A stretch of DNA of 14,442 nt from Candidatus Omnitrophota bacterium (GTDB lineage Bacteria > Omnitrophota > Gorgyraeia > Pluralincolimonadales > Pluralincolimonadaceae). Made by a program: the position numbers and the translations under genes. The notes below the pieces were generated by a model. It made no database searches. It was not told the origin of the DNA and saw only the letters and a program-made list of their open reading frames with translations. Positions 7,599 to 13,662 of the stretch are shown in pieces; the stretch's first letter is position 1; each line of letters starts with the position of its first letter. The stretch covers positions 1 to 14,442 of the forward strand of contig JAGUXU010000099.1 of NCBI GenBank assembly GCA_020061685.1. Direction: 5' to 3'.

Positions 7599-8090
7599 TT
7601 ATTTTTCGTCCAAATATATCTTTTTAGCCAATTCTTCACCTGCCTTAGTAAGAAAGATTCTATCGATTATCGTCTTTAATTGCCCCCTCTCTTTTGCTTT
7701 AAACTCCTCGCCCAGATTCACCAACCAATCCGCATCGTATAATACCTTAAAATTCAAGGTGTTGATCTTTCCGGGAGAATGGTGATGTCCTATGATCCCA
7801 CATATCTCATCTATCGCTTCTTTCCCGAAACCGCACTTAAAGAGGATCTTCCTGGCAACAGAAGGGCCTTCTTTTTCCTGATAACGGGCTGCTGCCGATC
7901 CATACTTCTGCTCCGCGACTTTTATCCCTATATCATGGAGGATGCTCGCCGGAATCACGATATCGCGGTCCGCTTTTTCCTTCTCCAGGAGTTCTTCGGC
8001 AAAACGCATGACTCTTTTAGCATGATTGATCCTTTTTACATCATCTCCGAAGTATTCTTCCAGGGCATCCAAAAGCACCTTCATATTCAT
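7599..8090 (-). CDS. HD-domain metal-dependent phosphohydrolase
   Basis: A 163-residue protein with the HD superfamily metal-binding pattern: His23 (NHAKRVMRFAEELL), the His52-Asp53 pair (SILHDIG), His102-His104 (IIGHHHSP) and Asp119/Asp121 (VLYDADWL). It is a single compact domain with no sensor or synthetase region, so it resembles the small stand-alone HD hydrolases acting on nucleotides or phosphate esters; the substrate is unknown. I chose the ATG at 8090, which overlaps the TGA of the ferredoxin-like gene by 4 bases and has GGAG 13 bases upstream. An in-frame ATG at 8198 would bury 36 basic, out-of-family residues in the preceding gene. Sitting between two Fe-S protein genes of an hcp operon is an unexpected place for an HD enzyme. 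Confidence 0.85.
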   Translation of the reverse strand: MNMKVLLDALEEYFGDDVKRINHAKRVMRFAEELLEKEKADRDIVIPASILHDIGIKVAEQKYGSAAARYQEKEGPSVARKILFKCGFGKEAIDEICGIIGHHHSPGKINTLNFKVLYDADWLVNLGEEFKAKERGQLKTIIDRIFLTKAGEELAKKIYLDEK

Positions 8091-8935
8091 ACATTCAGCT
8101 TTTCTCCGTTTATGCTTATAGTGACTTCTTTGAACGGCATGTCCCTGCCCGAAGCGGAAATAGCGGCTTTGATAATATCGATCAAGCCGAAACAACAAGG
8201 CACCTCCATATGCGCGTAAGTAACGGATCTTATCCTGTTATTTTGAAATATCTCCGTTAATTTCTCCTGATAGGATTCAAGGTCATCCAGTTTAGGACAG
8301 CCTACGAGTAAGATTCTCCCTTTTAACAAATCCCGATGGAAATCCGCATAGGCGAAAGGAACGCAATCGGCGGAAATTAACAAATCCGCTTCCTGTAAAT
8401 AAGGCGCGAACGCGGGGACAAGGTGGATTTGGACCGGCCATTGCCTCAACTGCGACTCCGTCTTGCCGATGCCCTTGTCGTCCTCGATAGGCCGTCTTGA
8501 CCTGAAGTCCATCATCTTTGAACCGGGGCAACCGGAAAAACCGTGAGAATGCGAAACAGCATCCCCTTGAGGGCTCTCTTCCAGTGGATTTTTAATCCCT
8601 TTTTCTTTCAATGACTCAACCGCCTGCTTAAGGTATTCGGTCTGATTATGCTCTTTCAGATGAGAAAGATGCGCCTTTATGACATTCTTTCCCTGTCTTA
8701 TGATATTCTCCATGACCTTCTTTTCATCATAAGGCTCGGCGTTTCTCTCCTCTATAGTAATGGCGCCCTGCGGGCAATGGCCTATGCAAGCGCCCAAGCC
8801 GTCACAAAAGAGATCACTTATCAGCCTGGCCTTGCCGTCTATAACCTGCAGCGCTCCTTCCGGGCAATTCGGGATGCATAGACCGCAACCGTTGCATTTT
8901 TCTTCGTCTATTCTTATTATCTTTCTCTTTGCCAT
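8087..8935 (-). CDS. Ferredoxin-like 4Fe-4S protein with a Cys-rich C-terminal domain
   Basis: Of 282 residues, 1-62 are a ferredoxin module. Motif 1 is complete (C14-x2-C17-x2-C20-x3-C24-P). Motif 2 reads C44-DGLGA-C50-IGH-C54-P, so the usual middle Cys (position 47) is Leu. The CDGLGAC form recurs, as I recall, in relatives found beside Hcp in anaerobes, so it is probably a family trait and not a mutation. Residues about 160-282 form a second domain with SQLRQWPVQIHLVPAF, Cys191 (ISADC), Cys213 (LVGCPKLDD) and Cys247-Cys248 (VPCCFG), which with Cys136 could bind another cluster. It is cytoplasmic and a plausible electron donor to Hcp (inference). It starts 20 bases after the Rrf2 gene with a modest AGGGA site and overlaps the HD gene by 4 bases. 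Confidence 0.87.
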   Translation of the reverse strand: MAKRKIIRIDEEKCNGCGLCIPNCPEGALQVIDGKARLISDLFCDGLGACIGHCPQGAITIEERNAEPYDEKKVMENIIRQGKNVIKAHLSHLKEHNQTEYLKQAVESLKEKGIKNPLEESPQGDAVSHSHGFSGCPGSKMMDFRSRRPIEDDKGIGKTESQLRQWPVQIHLVPAFAPYLQEADLLISADCVPFAYADFHRDLLKGRILLVGCPKLDDLESYQEKLTEIFQNNRIRSVTYAHMEVPCCFGLIDIIKAAISASGRDMPFKEVTISINGEKLNV

Positions 8936-8955
8936 CGTATCTATCCCTTACTATC

Positions 8956-9357
8956 CTACAATAAAGATGCTATCGTCACGGACCGTAATTCTGAGACCAC
9001 GCGCCTTTCTATGCTGTCTATCTTTCTCTTCAGGAGGCAGGCGTTCCTTTGGGGGCAGACCCTTTTCTTAAAGATGCATTCGTTCAGCCTCAACGGACCC
9101 TGAAATATCTCTATTAATTCCTTCAGGAATATCCGTTCCGGAACGATTGCCAGTTTAAAACCGCCGCCTTTCCCTTTCTGTGATACAAGCAGGCCCTCCC
9201 TGTTCAGGACCTGAAGTATCTTTCGCAAAAAGGGGCGCGGGATCCTCAGCCTCTGTACGAACTCGGAGACGGGGATCACCCGCTCCTTTTCTTTCGCCAT
9301 CAGGCAAAGCGCCCTTACGGCATAATCGGTATTCCTGTTGATGAGCTTGGCGTTCAT
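8956..9357 (-). CDS. Rrf2-family Fe-S transcriptional regulator
   Basis: From the ATG at 9357 the protein has 133 residues. It carries the Rrf2 winged helix (NRNTDYAVRALCLMA, then ISEFV-type helix VSEFVQRLRIPRPFLRKILQ and wing VSQKGKGGGFKL), followed by the cluster motif C94-x6-C101-x5-C107. IscR and NsrR have three cysteines here with similar spacing, so it probably senses NO, oxidants or iron-sulfur status through a [2Fe-2S] or [4Fe-4S] cluster. It heads the operon with the ferredoxin-like, HD and hcp genes, which fits an NsrR-like role. The longer in-frame ATG at 9384 lies inside the operator and upstream of the predicted transcript start. There is no Shine-Dalgarno before 9357, and the promoter predicts a leaderless start there. 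Confidence 0.9.
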   Translation of the reverse strand: MNAKLINRNTDYAVRALCLMAKEKERVIPVSEFVQRLRIPRPFLRKILQVLNREGLLVSQKGKGGGFKLAIVPERIFLKELIEIFQGPLRLNECIFKKRVCPQRNACLLKRKIDSIERRVVSELRSVTIASLL

Positions 9358-9362
9358 AGCAT

Positions 9363-9391
9363 AATGATACCATATCGGTATCATTTGTCAA
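9363..9391 (-). promoter_or_regulatory. Promoter with palindromic operator of the Rrf2-hcp operon
   Basis: On the minus strand TTGACA (9391-9386) is followed by 16 bases and TATCAT (9369-9364). Six bases further is position 9357, the A of the Rrf2 ATG. A perfect inverted repeat AATGATACC-N5-GGTATCATT (9385-9363) fills the spacer and covers the -10 box, a classic place for a repressor. Autoregulation by the Rrf2 protein is the natural reading but is inference; the sequence is not the published IscR or NsrR consensus. Confidence 0.72.
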
Positions 9392-9434
9392 GAAAAATCT
9401 GTGTTCGGTAAATACTTCAGCAGATTTTTCTTGA
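9388..9434. repeat. 14-bp perfect inverted repeat in the hydG-Rrf2 intergenic gap
   Basis: TCAAGAAAAATCTG (9388-9401) and CAGATTTTTCTTGA (9421-9434) are exact complements separated by 19 bases. One arm runs into the -35 box of the Rrf2 promoter (TTGACA at 9391-9386). The gap 9386-9489 after hydG otherwise shows only a weak GATCCC/GGGATC pair (9433-9438, 9467-9472). The hairpin may weakly terminate hydG transcription (T5 lies inside the stem, so it is not canonical) or form an upstream regulatory site. Confidence 0.55.
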
Positions 9435-9489
9435 TCCCGAGGAGGCTCCGTTTAATTTTGCGACGAGGGATCCGGGAGGGGCTTACTTT

Positions 9490-10872
9490 TTATACGTACT
9501 CATCGCGGAGGCCGGCGTCGACCGCGGCGAAAAGTTTTTTGACCTGCTCCTTTGATCTCGCGTCGAGCTTGGGCACCTCTTTACCGATCAGCCCGTATCC
9601 CTCCTCTTTCAATTTCGGGGTGGCGAAGTCATCGAGATATTCCTTAAAGGTGACGAGCGCGTTGACGCTGCACATGCCTTTTATGAGCCCCGGCTTGGCA
9701 AGCCCCATGAACTTCTCTCCCGTTCTATCGCGCCGGTAGCACGCCGCGCAGAAACTCGGTATATGCCCCTTCCTGATAAGCATCGCGATCATCTCTTCAA
9801 GGCTGCGCCGGTCGCTCGTCGTAAACTGCCCGCCCCATTTTTCATTGTCGGAATACCCGCCGGGAGAGGTCTTCGATTCGGCGCTTATTTGCGAGATGCC
9901 TAAATTAATGACCTCATCCCTCATCTCCGCTGTCTCTCTGGTCGTAAGGATCATGCCGGTATACGGCACCGAAAGGCGGATCACCGCGATGAGTTTCTTA
10001 AAATCTTCATCCGCGACCTTGTACGGAGGGTTGAGCGAGAACTCGGAGCCGGCGGCAGGTTCGATCCGCGGCACGGATATCGTATGCGGCCCGACGTTGA
10101 ATTTCTTCTCGAGGTGCTCTATGTGCATCATCATCGCGAGCGTCTCAAAGCTGTAATCGTAAAGGCCGTAAAGCGGGCCGATACCGACATCGTCGATGCC
10201 GGCAGTAAACGCCCTGTCTACGGCGCTGAGCCTGTTATCCGGATCGCTCTTCGGCCCTTTGAGGTGGCATTTCCTGTATGTCGCTTCATGATATGTCTCC
10301 TGGAAGAGCTGGTAAGTGCCGATATGCGAGGCCTTTAATCGCTTGAACTCCTCGACCGATAGCGGCGCGCAGTTTATATTCACCCTCTTTATATAATGCG
10401 GCCCGACGCGCGCCGAATAGACCGCCTCTACCGCCTCGATATAATAATCGATGGCGGATTTCCCCGGGACCCCGGATTCCCCGGCGACAATGAGGACGCG
10501 TTTATGCCCCCTCTTTAGCAGCCACTCGGTCTGTGCCCGTATCTCATCGGCAGTAAGATGTTTTCTCTTTACTTCGGGGTTTCCGGACTGGAACGCGCAG
10601 TAGACGCATCTGTTCGCGCAGTAGTTCGAGATATACAGCGGCGCGAAGAGGACGATGCGGTTGCCGTATATCTCGTTCTTGACGTATGCGGCGGCCTTGA
10701 ATATCTTTTCGATGATGCGCGGGTCCTCGACCGTAAGAAGCGCGGCCGTCTCATCCAGCGCTAATCTCTTCAGGGACCCGGCCTTATTAAGGACAGCGTC
10801 GATCTTATGCGCCGGTGTCCCTTTGGCGTCCGCAAGCAGATCCTCTATCTTTTCTTCGTCTATATACAACAT
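9490..10872 (-). CDS. hydG: [FeFe]-hydrogenase H-cluster radical SAM maturase HydG
   Basis: A full-length 460-residue protein. The radical SAM motif is CANRCVYC (C85-x3-C89-x2-C92). The C-terminal auxiliary-cluster motif is C375-x2-C378-x22-C401, exactly the CX2CX22C signature that separates HydG from the tyrosine lyase ThiH. HydG cleaves tyrosine to p-cresol, CO and cyanide and assembles the Fe(CO)2(CN)-cysteine synthon for the [FeFe]-hydrogenase H-cluster in the cytoplasm. GAGG lies about 6 bases upstream of the ATG. It follows a nitroreductase gene across an 80-base gap holding a large palindrome. HydE, HydF and the hydrogenase are not in this window, so either they are elsewhere or the gene is orphaned. 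Confidence 0.95.
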   Translation of the reverse strand: MLYIDEEKIEDLLADAKGTPAHKIDAVLNKAGSLKRLALDETAALLTVEDPRIIEKIFKAAAYVKNEIYGNRIVLFAPLYISNYCANRCVYCAFQSGNPEVKRKHLTADEIRAQTEWLLKRGHKRVLIVAGESGVPGKSAIDYYIEAVEAVYSARVGPHYIKRVNINCAPLSVEEFKRLKASHIGTYQLFQETYHEATYRKCHLKGPKSDPDNRLSAVDRAFTAGIDDVGIGPLYGLYDYSFETLAMMMHIEHLEKKFNVGPHTISVPRIEPAAGSEFSLNPPYKVADEDFKKLIAVIRLSVPYTGMILTTRETAEMRDEVINLGISQISAESKTSPGGYSDNEKWGGQFTTSDRRSLEEMIAMLIRKGHIPSFCAACYRRDRTGEKFMGLAKPGLIKGMCSVNALVTFKEYLDDFATPKLKEEGYGLIGKEVPKLDARSKEQVKKLFAAVDAGLRDEYV

Positions 10873-10888
10873 CCGGGCCTCAAATATG

Positions 10889-10960
10889 CCGAATGTAGTA
10901 ACTCTAAGAAGTTATGCTTCGGCTTCCCGAAGTATAACTTCCCTGAATAACTTCATTCGG
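10889..10960. repeat. 72-base nested palindrome between the nitroreductase gene and hydG
   Basis: The inner hairpin has 15-base arms at 10908-10922 (GAAGTTATGCTTCGG) and 10927-10941 (CCGAAGTATAACTTC). They are fully complementary but for one G-T pair and enclose a 4-base loop. Outer 7-base arms CCGAATG (10889-10895) and CATTCGG (10954-10960) pair too, with about half of the bases between also matching. The outer arm overlaps the nitroreductase stop. No T-tract follows, so it is not a standard terminator; a dispersed palindromic repeat or an mRNA-processing/stability hairpin fits better. Confidence 0.75.
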
Positions 10961-11495
10961 GATTAAACTTTCTCATCTCTTGCAGCGGTTTTCTTATTTT
11001 CTCGCGTATCTCATCGGTCGCCGGATAACCCAAGCTTATTATGACATCGATCTTCTTGTCCTTGGGTACCCCTAAGATCTTTTTGACCGCCTTTTCATGA
11101 AACATTCCCATCCAGCAGGCGCCTATTCCCTCTTCCGCGGCCTGAAGCACGAAATGCTCGCACGCTATACCGATATCTATAAGGTTGTACTGTGTGCCCC
11201 TGAAAAATCCGCCGAGGCGCGCAAAATACGTCGAGCGTTCGGTCACGACGACGATGAGGACGGGAGCGGCCTTCGCGAACGAATTCATCTTATAAGCGCC
11301 GGAAAATGCCTTCTCCGCCACCTCGTTCTTTAATCCTTCGTCGTCGAGGACTATGAAGGACCACGGCTGGGAATTGCAGGCCGAAGGCGCAAGGCGCGCC
11401 GCCTCAAGGCATCTTTCTATCGCGTCCCGCGGCACCGGACGCGGCGCGTATTTTCTTACACTTTGCCTCTTCTTTACAAGGTCTAGGAAATTCAT
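10953..11495 (-). CDS. Nitroreductase-family FMN protein
   Basis: At 180 residues it is the size of small single-domain nitroreductases. FMN-contact features are visible: R10-Q-S-V-R14 near the start (KKRQSVRKYAPRPV), APSACNSQPWSF at 36-47, and the C-terminal GIGACWMGMFHEKAVKKILGVP segment. The fold dimerises to bind FMN and uses NAD(P)H to reduce nitro compounds, quinones or flavins; the substrate cannot be told from sequence. The gene starts 3 bases after the stop of the preceding hypothetical gene with no clear Shine-Dalgarno, so it is probably translated by coupling. Its stop lies within the palindrome that precedes hydG. Confidence 0.92.
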   Translation of the reverse strand: MNFLDLVKKRQSVRKYAPRPVPRDAIERCLEAARLAPSACNSQPWSFIVLDDEGLKNEVAEKAFSGAYKMNSFAKAAPVLIVVVTERSTYFARLGGFFRGTQYNLIDIGIACEHFVLQAAEEGIGACWMGMFHEKAVKKILGVPKDKKIDVIISLGYPATDEIREKIRKPLQEMRKFNPE

Positions 11496-11498
11496 ATT

Positions 11499-12044
11499 CT
11501 AACGTGCTATGAATTTATAGCCGGGCAGTTTGACCGGCCCGCCGGTAAGCCTGCTTGGCTCTGTCACGAAAAAGATCGGCGGCCTGCCTTTGCCGGCTTT
11601 GGTTATCTGACAATGCGGGGTATCCTTAAGCATCGTGAAGATGCTGGTCGCGGGATCATTATATCCGAACTTAAGGACCATGATATCCTTTCCGCTCAAT
11701 CTCCCGCTTCCGGCTTTCCTCTCAAGTTCCCTGCGTTTACGCAGTCCTATGACGATATAGAGGGGCTTAAACTTAAGAGGGGTATTGTTTATCAGCAAAA
11801 ACTCTTCGTTATCGTCATGATAAGTCAGCGCTACTTCCGAAAAATCGTCCTGCCTGATGCAGATGAGCTTGTGAGAACCGTATCTCGTCGAAGATGAATA
11901 TACCGTATCCACCCCGCCTTTTTTACGCGCTCCCAAACGCAATATCTTACGGGTCGGTTTAAATGTCCTTATCAGGCCTTTCTTCTCGAGGCGGGCTAAA
12001 ATCCTTTTTGTCGCCTCAAGAGGCCTTAACGTGATCGTCTTCAT
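11499..12044 (-). CDS. Hypothetical basic protein, family not recognised
   Basis: I do not recognise this 181-residue protein. It is strongly basic (many Lys/Arg, e.g. FKPTRKILRLGARKKGG at about 29-45), lacks a signal peptide and membrane helices, and starts with an amphipathic stretch (RPLEATKRILARLEKKGLI). The middle (about 55-105) alternates short hydrophobic strands with charged turns (HKLICIRQDD, EVALTYHDDNEEFLLIN, LYIVIGLRKR), suggesting a mainly beta fold. The coding case is good: its ATG shares an ATGA overlap with the mntP stop and its end lies 3 bases before the nitroreductase start, so it belongs to the operon. A cytoplasmic nucleic-acid- or ligand-binding role is possible but unsupported. 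Confidence 0.75.
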   Translation of the reverse strand: MKTITLRPLEATKRILARLEKKGLIRTFKPTRKILRLGARKKGGVDTVYSSSTRYGSHKLICIRQDDFSEVALTYHDDNEEFLLINNTPLKFKPLYIVIGLRKRRELERKAGSGRLSGKDIMVLKFGYNDPATSIFTMLKDTPHCQITKAGKGRPPIFFVTEPSRLTGGPVKLPGYKFIAR

Positions 12045-12595
12045 AATAAATGCTCAAGCAATATCTTTATCCCGATCCCTATCAGTACCAGGCCGCCTAA
12101 CGCCTCCAATTTCCTCTCGAAGAAGTGGCCTATACTCTCGCCGATAAATATGCCCAAAAATGAAAGCATGAATGTCACCACTCCGATAATAATCACGGGC
12201 GTGGTTATGGATACGCCTAAAAACGCGAAACTTAGACCGACGGCCAAAGCATCCATGCTTGTCGCGACGGAAAGGAGCAGCATCGTATTAAGACCGTAAG
12301 AAGCCGCCTCTTCTTTTTCTTCCAACTTAAATGATTCGTAGATCATCTTGCAACCGATAAAGACCAAAAGGCCAAAGGCTATCCAGCGATCGATGTTCAT
12401 GACAAAATCTTTGAGCCTTAAGCCGGCCAGCCAGCCGACGACCGGCATGATGACCTGGAACGAGCCGAAAAATATCCCGAACTTAAAGGCGTTTCTGAGC
12501 CTTTGCCGTTTTATGGCTATGCCGCTCGCGACCGAAACCGCGAATGCGTCCATCGCCAACCCGACCGCTATCAGAATAATCGTGATTAAGTTCAT
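12041..12595 (-). CDS. mntP: Manganese efflux pump MntP
   Basis: The 184-residue protein matches the MntP family in length and organisation. It has six hydrophobic helices in two inverted three-helix repeats, each with its acidic motif: LAMDAFAVSVASG (Asp16) and TSMDALAVGLSFA (Asp115), equivalent to the essential Asp residues of E. coli MntP. It would export Mn(II) across the inner membrane. Its ATG directly abuts the exbD stop (TAAATG) with no clear Shine-Dalgarno, so translation likely depends on exbD. The Mn-sensing yybP-ykoY riboswitch often found before mntP has no room here and none is seen. The gene overlaps the next one by 4 bases. Confidence 0.95.
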   Translation of the reverse strand: MNLITIILIAVGLAMDAFAVSVASGIAIKRQRLRNAFKFGIFFGSFQVIMPVVGWLAGLRLKDFVMNIDRWIAFGLLVFIGCKMIYESFKLEEKEEAASYGLNTMLLLSVATSMDALAVGLSFAFLGVSITTPVIIIGVVTFMLSFLGIFIGESIGHFFERKLEALGGLVLIGIGIKILLEHLL

Positions 12596-13021
12596 TTATT
12601 TCTGGCCGTTGACCGCGGCGATGCTGAGGCGGGATACCTTAAGCTCGGTAAGCATGTCTATGACGGTGACGATCTGCTTAAAACGGACCGACTTATCGGC
12701 GCGCAGTATGACGGTCAATTTCGGATTATCCTTACGCCTAGCGGAAAGAGCGTCTTTTAAGCCCGACATGCTTACGCGTTCCTTATCCAGATATATCGCA
12801 TCGTCTCCGGTCAGGACGATATTGACCTGGCCTTTGTCCTCAAGAGGTGCGGTATTCGCCGCCTCGGGGAGTTTGACGTCCAGCTTCTGTATGCGTTCCG
12901 GGCTGAACGTGTAAAGCAGGCTAAAGGATATAAAAAAGAAGATGAACATATTAAGGATGATATCGGTCATCGCGACGGATTCCAGATTTATCAGATAGTC
13001 GCGTCGTCCGGAGATCTTCAT
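12596..13021 (-). CDS. exbD: ExbD/TolR-family proton-channel subunit
   Basis: The 141-residue protein has the ExbD/TolR layout: a short cytoplasmic N-terminus, one membrane helix (about 16-38) carrying the proton-translocating Asp20 in AMTDIILNMFIFFF, and a periplasmic domain of about 100 residues (VNIVLTGDDAIYLDKERVS..., then LKDALSARRKDNPKLTVILRADKSVRFKQIVTVIDML), which fits the conserved beta-alpha fold. With the adjacent ExbB-type protein it would harness the proton motive force to move a periplasmic partner. No TonB, TolA or Pal gene is present in the window. It overlaps exbB by 4 bases (ATGA) and runs directly into mntP. Confidence 0.92.
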   Translation of the reverse strand: MKISGRRDYLINLESVAMTDIILNMFIFFFISFSLLYTFSPERIQKLDVKLPEAANTAPLEDKGQVNIVLTGDDAIYLDKERVSMSGLKDALSARRKDNPKLTVILRADKSVRFKQIVTVIDMLTELKVSRLSIAAVNGQK

Positions 13022-13644
13022 GTGCCGCTGCCCTCTTTTATCTCGGTAATAAGTTCCACCAATTGGATGGAATGATTAGTGAGTTCATTCGCCATATATT
13101 TGATCCGGCTTACAAAATAATTATAACAAAGGTAAAAGGGTATGGCGACCAGGAGGCCCGCGGCGGTCGTGATCATCGCCTGGTAGATGCCGCCTGCCAG
13201 ACCGTTGACGGTGATGTTCGCGCCGGCCTTTTCCCACGTCATAAAGGCCCGTATTAATCCGGTTATCGTCCCCAAGAAACCAAGTAATGGCTCTATCCCG
13301 ATTATGGAAGCCAGGGCGCTCAGATACCTCTCCAGTCTCTGAATCTGATTATTGCCCACCTGCTCCAATATCTTCTCCAGCCGCTGCGGCGCCAGGTAGC
13401 GCCTCTCTATGCCGACCTTAAAGACCGCCGCGACGGGATAACGTATGTTCTCCTCGCAAAGGTCCAGGGCCATTTGTATCCTGTTGGCCTTCAGGCAATG
13501 GAAGACCTCCTGTATGAACTTAAACGAATCCATCTTGAGGTTCTTTAATTCCCAGAATTTTTCGACTATTATCGCCAGGCCGAAGATAGAGCCGAGTATG
13601 ATGGGGGCCATCACGGGCCCGCCCTTAAAGATCAGGTCAAACAT
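13018..13644 (-). CDS. exbB: ExbB/TolQ/MotA-family proton-channel subunit
   Basis: A 208-residue inner-membrane protein with three helices: about 10-28, 111-133 (IIGIEPLLGFLGTITGLIRA) and 153-176 (IYQAMITTAAGLLVAIPFYL). The cytoplasmic stretch lies between helices 1 and 2, as in ExbB. Thr126 and Thr160 match conserved polar channel residues, but the position of the important ExbB Glu176 is Gln155 here, and Glu118 sits at the start of helix 2; this may define a subfamily. It pairs with the ExbD-type protein as a proton-driven motor. A strong AAGGAGG precedes the ATG. It starts 18 bases after the secreted hydrolase-like gene, so the motor may act on that protein or on a distant partner. Confidence 0.93.
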   Translation of the reverse strand: MFDLIFKGGPVMAPIILGSIFGLAIIVEKFWELKNLKMDSFKFIQEVFHCLKANRIQMALDLCEENIRYPVAAVFKVGIERRYLAPQRLEKILEQVGNNQIQRLERYLSALASIIGIEPLLGFLGTITGLIRAFMTWEKAGANITVNGLAGGIYQAMITTAAGLLVAIPFYLCYNYFVSRIKYMANELTNHSIQLVELITEIKEGSGT

Positions 13645-13662
13645 ATACTTCCTCCTTAAATA

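Noticed and set aside
8091..8198. Upstream start (ATG at 8198) for the HD gene
   Set aside because: The extra 36 residues are the out-of-frame shadow of the ferredoxin-like gene; the ATGA-overlap start at 8090 fits the operon.
9358..9384. Upstream start (ATG at 9384) for the Rrf2 gene
   Set aside because: It sits in the operator between -35 and -10, upstream of the predicted transcript start, and adds nine residues not seen in the family.
10908..10941. loxP-like site (GAAGTTAT and ATAACTTC in inverted orientation)
   Set aside because: Only the outer eight bases of each arm match loxP; the rest of the arms and the 8-base asymmetric spacer do not, and no recombinase is nearby. It is better described as a hairpin repeat.
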